Source: Ahaetulla prasina
Taxonomy: Eukaryota; Chordata; Lepidosauria; Squamata; Colubridae
DNA: 64,000 bases
NCBI RefSeq assembly: GCF_028640845.1
Contig: NC_080542.1
Location: 137,694,346 to 137,758,345, forward strand
Direction: 5' to 3'
Part shown: one piece after another, positions 58,826 to 64,000 of the stretch
Layout: each line of letters begins with the position of its first letter
How positions within the stretch are numbered: position 1 is the stretch's first letter
Made by a program: the position numbers and the translations under genes
Notes under the pieces: model-generated
Database searches by the model: none
Seen by the model: the letters and a program-made list of their open reading frames with translations, nothing else
What the model was told of the DNA's origin: nothing

Positions 58826-60910
58826 GTATGTATAGTTTAAACTAAGTAATTTATTTACAGTATTGCTTCACTCTTTATCTAATATTGAATGTTTTTGTCA
58901 TCTTTGTGGGACAGGTAAAGAAATGTATTAGTATATTGCCCTGGGCATCATATCTTTTACACTGGTGCAACTTTCACAATACATTTTTGTTTTGCATTAT
59001 ATTGATTACAGCAAGTAATATTTTGCATAGCTTTGGCATTCATTCTGTTGGTTGAATACAACAGAGGTTATATTGATAATTCATCTTAGCTTTTCAACAT
59101 ACTTTTATCTATCGGGATAAACAATCTAATTCAGTTTGCAGTTACAAACTGCTTCACTTACTCATTTGGAATAAATAAATGCCTGTTGGCATCCACAGAT
59201 AAGCTTACAAAGATTCTATTCTTGTGGTTCTGGGTTACTATAGAAAGCACAGCCATCTAGATGTTCACATTTCTAAAAGGCTTAGTATGTCTAAAAGTGC
59301 CATATCTTCCTTCCAATAGGTTATGCCAATTTCATTAGCTGATGACATTTTATCTGCTTTATGTCAGACTATTGAATGCTAAAATTTACAATTCAAAAAA
59401 TATTGTATTTTACAATAATATAGATTACCTATAGCATTGGGGCAGATTTTTTTAAAAATTCTAAATTTTATGATTACAAAAGTCGCCAAATACAAAAAGG
59501 TGGCATGGGCAGGAGTATTCACAGTCAATCTGAAGTTGGTTGGTATCAAAATCAAATCAATTAATTAATTAATTTTGAATTTGAAACTTGCCATAGTCTT
59601 ATCAGTAAAGAAAATACTTGGTTTTTTAGTGAATTTGATAGTTACATTAAGATTTGGCTCCCTACATGTTTCTGATGTATAGCAACTCCAGACAGCATAA
59701 CTAATGAAAAAGGTTTTTTTGGTGATTAGTTAGCGACGTAAGAGTCAGAGATGTGATGTAAATGCTTAGGGAAAGAGATCTTACATTTTTAGCATATGTT
59801 TATATGAAACATTTACTAAAATGGTCTGTTTCAATGTTTCTGGTTGTCATGTATTATTTTATTTTTGCATTATAGTCATGCTATACGATAGCTCCATGCA
59901 ACGAGCAGTACTAACATATAGATCAACAACATCATATTGTTCTTATTTTCTTTAACTAGCTGTTCAGTGAGCTTGAGATGCCATGGGAATATAAAATATC
60001 TGTAATGGAATGGGTGGTGAAAAAGGGGAAGAGTTGCTGCCTGGGAAGTAATCAGATAAAAGATGCAGGAGGCCCCAGTGGTTAAATAGGCAGAGAAAGA
60101 AACTTAGGAAGGACTTGCACTAATGGATCACATTTATACTTTTAGACTTGCAAGATTGATGTCAGTCCTCCCAGGTAAACCAGACAGGAAGCAGAACTAT
60201 ATGAATTTATTCTACTTTATTAGAAGGCTACATTATCAAATCTTGTAAATCTGCAAATATAAACTTCCATCTGCCATTTTTAACTGTGTGTGGATCCTTT
60301 CTAAATGTCATCCTTTGACTTTAAGCCACTGAGGGCTCCTTCCTCTATTCTCTGATTGTTTTCTAGGTAGTATCTCTTCCCTTTGTTCCTCAAGGTCGTT
60401 TACACATTTCATTACAATATCTTAATGGTTTAGTTTTTAAAGTATTGAATTAGAATGGAAGAAATCTAGTTTTAAGTCAGCTGAGTGATTGGGGCCTGTA
60501 GTTTTCTTTCTGCCCAACATGGGGTTATTGTTGCAGGAATAAAATGAAGGGATTCTCACTTACCTCTGCCCTAGAGAAAAAGTAGGATCTCAATTTAACA
60601 AATAAGAGAAGTAAGGAAATAGCTCAGTAAAGCAGATGGGTTGATATCATACTCCAATATGGTGTTTTTAATTCTGTTTTTGTTTTAACAGCAACAGGAA
60701 TGCTTTGTTTCGGGTTTATTTAAAATAATCACAGAGAACTCTATGTTTAAAAGCAAGTATGCTACAGCTCAAGTATACAATATTTCTCCCTTCAAGCTAA
60801 AAAATATTTTCTTTTGAGTTCAATCTTTGAAATAGCTATTTTAATATGCATATTTTAATCTATTCATATAAACAGTATAAATAACAATGTTTTTGGGGGG
60901 TGGGGGCAAG
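58826..60910 (+). other. PTPRN2 complete intron of 2.1 kb
   Basis: The donor is gtatgt and the acceptor ends in gggggcaag. The sequence is AT-rich and I recognise no transposon in it. A candidate branch point, ataacaatg, lies about 22-30 nt before the acceptor, followed by a poly-G stretch. Confidence 0.85.
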
Positions 60911-60984
60911 ATGATCATTGCAGGATATGTTTGAAAGCTGAAAATAGTCATGACAATTCAGACTACATCAACGCAAGTCCAATT
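60911..60984 (+). CDS. PTPRN2: PTPRN2 coding exon, Y-D-H-x-R and DYINAS motifs
   Basis: This 74-nt exon supplies the last two bases of a Tyr codon and then 24 codons: DHCRICLKAENSHDNSDYIN followed by ASPI. It holds the conserved Y-D-x-x-R-x-x-L and DYINAS blocks of PTP domains. The donor at 60985 is gtaagt and the exon ends in phase 0. The start is set by homology and phase: AG at 60909-60910 gives the family's Tyr-Asp-His. The only close alternative, ttgcag ending at 60923, would give TGA within three codons. The acceptor is unusual, because a run of about 11 G with one T stands immediately upstream where a pyrimidine tract is expected. The Cys at the fifth codon (ICL) stands where the mammalian protein, as I recall it, has a hydrophobic residue. 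Confidence 0.92.
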
Positions 60985-61274
60985 GTAAGTATAAAAGAAA
61001 TTTCTTATGAACAGTGAGTTAAGGTTAATTATGATACAGTTAATTAAGTAATTATAATAAAAGTATAAATTTTATTTTGATGAAAATCATGGTTGTAGTT
61101 CCTGGTATCTGCATGTACCTTGAAATAATTATATATTTACTAAAGACAATATTTTTGTTGCTAACTTTAGTCCTAAAACCTACAACTTCAAAATTCCTAA
61201 ATCTTTTTATGTACTTTGGCAAGTCCCTTTGAGAAAGGGCAAATATGCTTTATTGTTCAACTCTAGAATTTAAA

Positions 61275-61440
61275 AAACAAAATTGATTTAATTTATTTAT
61301 TTATTTTATTTATTTTGTCACAGAGTATATATAAAAATAAGCATAAAATAATTATACAATATATAAGCATATATATAAGTATGAGTATGTAATAACTATA
61401 TTAATTGGATATAACGAAAGGAAACATGTGCCTAACATGA
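61275..61440 (-). repeat. TTTA-led interspersed repeat
   Basis: A TTTA tract is followed by 'ttttgtcacagagtatatat' and 'ttggatataacgaaaggaaa'. A similar start occurs at 28133. It is probably an antisense retroposon whose A-rich tail gives the TTTA tract; family not assigned. Confidence 0.4.
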
Positions 61441-62640
61441 AGACCATTCTACCTTATTTGAAATTAGCCAGTTTTTATGTTCTCAACTACCTTTGCTTGC
61501 AAATTTAAGTAATAGTCAATGGAAGGTTTAGCTGAATAAGCTCAGTCTTAGCTGAAAATTATATCTGATAGTCTTCATATTTGCTTGAATGTTTTCACAT
61601 TGCCGCCTAATGTCCAAGCTAAATTTTGTAGTCCATGTATATTTCACACAATTTCATTATCTTCTTTCTGTGATTTTGGCTATAAGTTTGCTATTTAGTT
61701 GCAAATTTTCTTCAGAGTTACCATAGTTGAAATGTGCATTCTTCTAACAATGTTACCATGTACAAATTTAGATAAATGAAGTGCTATCAACAGGGAGCAC
61801 ATACTTAACCATTTCTCTTCAATAATTTCGGACAGCTTGATTTTTCCCATGACTAATTTTTCTCAATTAACAGAACATTATTAGAAACATATCATAGATT
61901 AAAAAGGTACTCTTCCTTGAGCTGAAACTGACTCATGGTGATTATAAGAAGTTATTACAATTATTTCCTTGGAAATAATTCAGATGTACTTTGAATTATC
62001 AGATTTTTCTGGGTTTTGGTTTGTTTTTATTTCTATTTAGCGTACAGTCTGAAGAAAACTAGCCTTTTTTGTGATCAGATAAAGTAAAGTTACTATGTGC
62101 TACCAACTGCTCTGGATACAGAAACATTTTATTATCCAACATCTAATCCCAATCAGCAGAATAACAGTTGTATATTTATTCAGATATAAAAATTATTGCA
62201 TAAAAAGCCCTGCTGGAAGTGAACTACCTCAACAATAAAAATGTGAAGTTTTTGTAGAGTTCATGCATCATTGCTGGAAATGATTTTAGCTTTTCCCTTG
62301 CATTTCAGCCAATTTTTGTAGCCATTATTATATATAACAAACTAAATCCCGAATAAAATTTGGCTTCATTTTGCCTCAAAATGCATGAGTCATAGAAGCA
62401 ATCCCTTGTTACTTGCAATTTTTTTCCAATAACAAAATAGGCTTTGCAGCAGTTCAATTGTACTGCATTAAATTATTCCTTTATTGAATGAAATAAATTG
62501 CTGTCCTGTATGAGGCAGCTTTAATATTTTATCTTGCTTCCATTTTTAAAATATATTTAAAATATTGTTTGAGGATGCTTTGCTTTGTAAACAAGTTCTA
62601 TAGATAAGCTATCAATTTCACAATGATAATCTTGTTAAAA

Positions 62641-62695
62641 TGTGTGTGTGTGCGCGCGCACACACGTGCATCTGTGCACATATGTGTATGTGTGT
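62641..62695. repeat. Alternating purine-pyrimidine tract (TG)n(CG)n(CA)n
   Basis: TGTGTGTGTGCGCGCGCACACACGTGCA-type sequence, self-complementary at its centre, followed by further TGTGTATGTG. Such sequence is a classical Z-DNA or cruciform former. Confidence 0.85.
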
Positions 62696-64000
62696 TCTTT
62701 GCAAATCTAACTTATACTAGGTGAAAGGAACTGGTGCAGGATAGCAGAAAAGATGAGATTTAAAATCCTAGTGAATGGATTTTTTTCATTGTCTTTAATT
62801 TATCATTTACAAGTAATTAAAAATATGAAATTTAGATTGATCAGAAAAATCCAAACTGGTAACTAGGAATATAAAATAGACATAGAAAAGAAAACAATAA
62901 AAAAAATTTCACATACAGATAAAAATGTATCACCAATATTACTTTTAATTAATTTTCACTGCTACAGTTTTACAGGCCTAAAATTGCGTATAAGCACCTA
63001 GCCCACCTAAAATATTTGCTGAAAAATAACAAAACACTTACACAAATATATCAAGAAATTCTGAAGTAAACCTATTCTGTTTTCCAATAATTACTTTTTT
63101 AACAATATTTCTGGATTCTTCAATATCACTTATAGCATCGAATTTTGATACATCCGTTTGTCTTCGGTAACATACACAACAATTTTTCAGCAGTACCTTC
63201 TATTTTAGAAAAATTGACCAATTGATTTGCCAGAGAATGAATGGGTAAAAAATTGATAACAGAAATGTCAATCTACAATGGGAAACGCTTTTAAGTTGGC
63301 TGTCCTGATATAAGGAAATTACTGAAGTAATTTTATCCAAACCCAAGAGCTGTACTTCCCCAACAAAAGTCAAAATTCAAGGGCTACAACCACAAGGGTA
63401 ACTAAAGCTTATATTATTGTAACCCACCCAGAGTCAATTAACAGGGAGATGAGTGATAAATTGTGGGTGTCATCAGCCTTAGCTATGCACAAGTTATTGT
63501 CTCTGTGGCCAAATAATAAATTCAGTGTGTCCTCTTTATACCACTCTAGTAATAAGCCAGTGGTGGAGCGGGGAAAAATAAAAATTGAGGAAACTTTTTT
63601 TTTTGCTGTTAAAAAAAATCTATCATAAAATAAAAATTGCTGTTCCATTTTAAAAAACTTCCAATAATTACCATGTCAGTAAAATATTGATTTGTTATTT
63701 TTGTACTACTTGGATATCCCAAACAAAGGATTAATACTAAAGCTAGAAAATACGAACTGGAGTAGATTGTTTATTCTACTGTGCAAAATGTGCAAAATGC
63801 AAAATGCCTGAGAAACCCAGAATGGTACATGATGCATTTACATCTAAGCTTTGGAAAAGGTTTCATGGGTATGCTTATAATTGTATATTTTCCAGCTTTA
63901 GGGTCTGTGGTCCAGCTTCCAACTGGGGTTCACTCAACCTTGGCTTGAGTCTAAACAAGTAAAGTTATATATGGGAAATAGATGGGGTGGGCAGGGCTTC

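Larger units (their letters stand above)
1..64000 (+). other. PTPRN2: PTPRN2 gene body, internal portion (introns plus three coding exons)
   Basis: Three + strand exons with consistent phases and consensus GT/AG borders encode consecutive pieces of a phogrin/IA-2beta-like receptor phosphatase, so the window lies inside this gene. The preceding transmembrane exon and the later phosphatase exons (catalytic loop) were not found and must lie outside. PTPRN2 is known as a dense-core-granule transmembrane protein of neuroendocrine cells with an atypical phosphatase domain. Very long introns fit the large size known for this gene in other vertebrates. The paralogue PTPRN is the alternative; residues in the first exon ([22 protein letters not shown]) favour PTPRN2. 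Confidence 0.88.
60985..64000 (+). other. PTPRN2 intron, 5' part
   Basis: It begins gtaagt. The next phosphatase exon was not found before the window ends. Contents are one TTTA-led repeat at about 61275 and an alternating purine-pyrimidine tract at 62641; the rest is AT-rich with nothing recognised. Confidence 0.75.

Noticed and set aside
60923..60984. Alternative start of the third PTPRN2 exon after ttgcag
   Set aside because: In the phase left by the previous exon it produces a stop codon within three codons and loses the Y-D-H-x-R motif.

Overview
The window is vertebrate nuclear DNA from a squamate reptile, almost certainly a snake. It has AT-rich introns, CR1/L3 LINE tails running into (ATTCT)n, Sauria-type tRNA SINEs, L2-clade LINEs, DIRS tyrosine-recombinase retrotransposons, several hAT families (one SPIN-like) and a GATA microsatellite. 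I see no prokaryotic gene, CRISPR array, rRNA or functional tRNA gene.

The only host gene I can support is the receptor-type protein tyrosine phosphatase PTPRN2 (phogrin / IA-2beta), on the + strand. Three consecutive coding exons lie at 26262-26456 (cytosolic juxtamembrane), 58678-58825 (start of the phosphatase-like domain) and 60911-60984 (the Y-D-H-x-R and DYINAS motifs). Their phases join without a gap (0-0, 0-1, 1-0). The rest is intron: the 3' part of a >26 kb intron, a complete 32.2 kb intron, a complete 2.1 kb intron, and the first 3 kb of the next.

Mobile elements occupy much of the introns. 1-7 kb: CR1/L3 tails, a 111-bp near-perfect hairpin, a TA-flanked MITE, a hAT MITE with an 8-bp target-site duplication (TSD), and a SINE with a 19-bp TSD. 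7.2-12.5 kb: a degenerate DIRS element (gag, RT, tyrosine recombinase) interrupted by a SINE. 15.4-15.9 kb: a SPIN-like hAT MITE carrying an internal 97-bp tandem repeat. 16-23.3 kb: L2-clade LINE remnants on both strands. 23.4-24 kb: a solo LTR. 31.1-36.4 kb: two copies of one hAT family with perfect 8-bp TSDs, one nested in an L2 endonuclease region. 37.2-45.9 kb: a second DIRS element with inverted terminal repeats, interrupted by a solo LTR and by a third copy of the same hAT family; its 3' end is tandemly duplicated (unit about 1.53 kb). 45.9-48.8 kb: three SINEs and a young CR1 with one nonsense codon. 54.9-56.2 kb: an older CR1 carrying a locally templated inverted insertion. 57.8-58.6 kb: an L3-like LINE tail and a SINE just upstream of the second PTPRN2 exon.

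I found no convincing new multi-gene system. The most notable signals are structural: the SPIN-like element with its 97-bp array, the recent tandem duplication with breakpoints in TTTA tracts, the foldback hAT family, the 111-bp hairpin, the CR1 inverted templated insertion, and a PTPRN2 splice acceptor preceded by a G-run instead of a pyrimidine tract.
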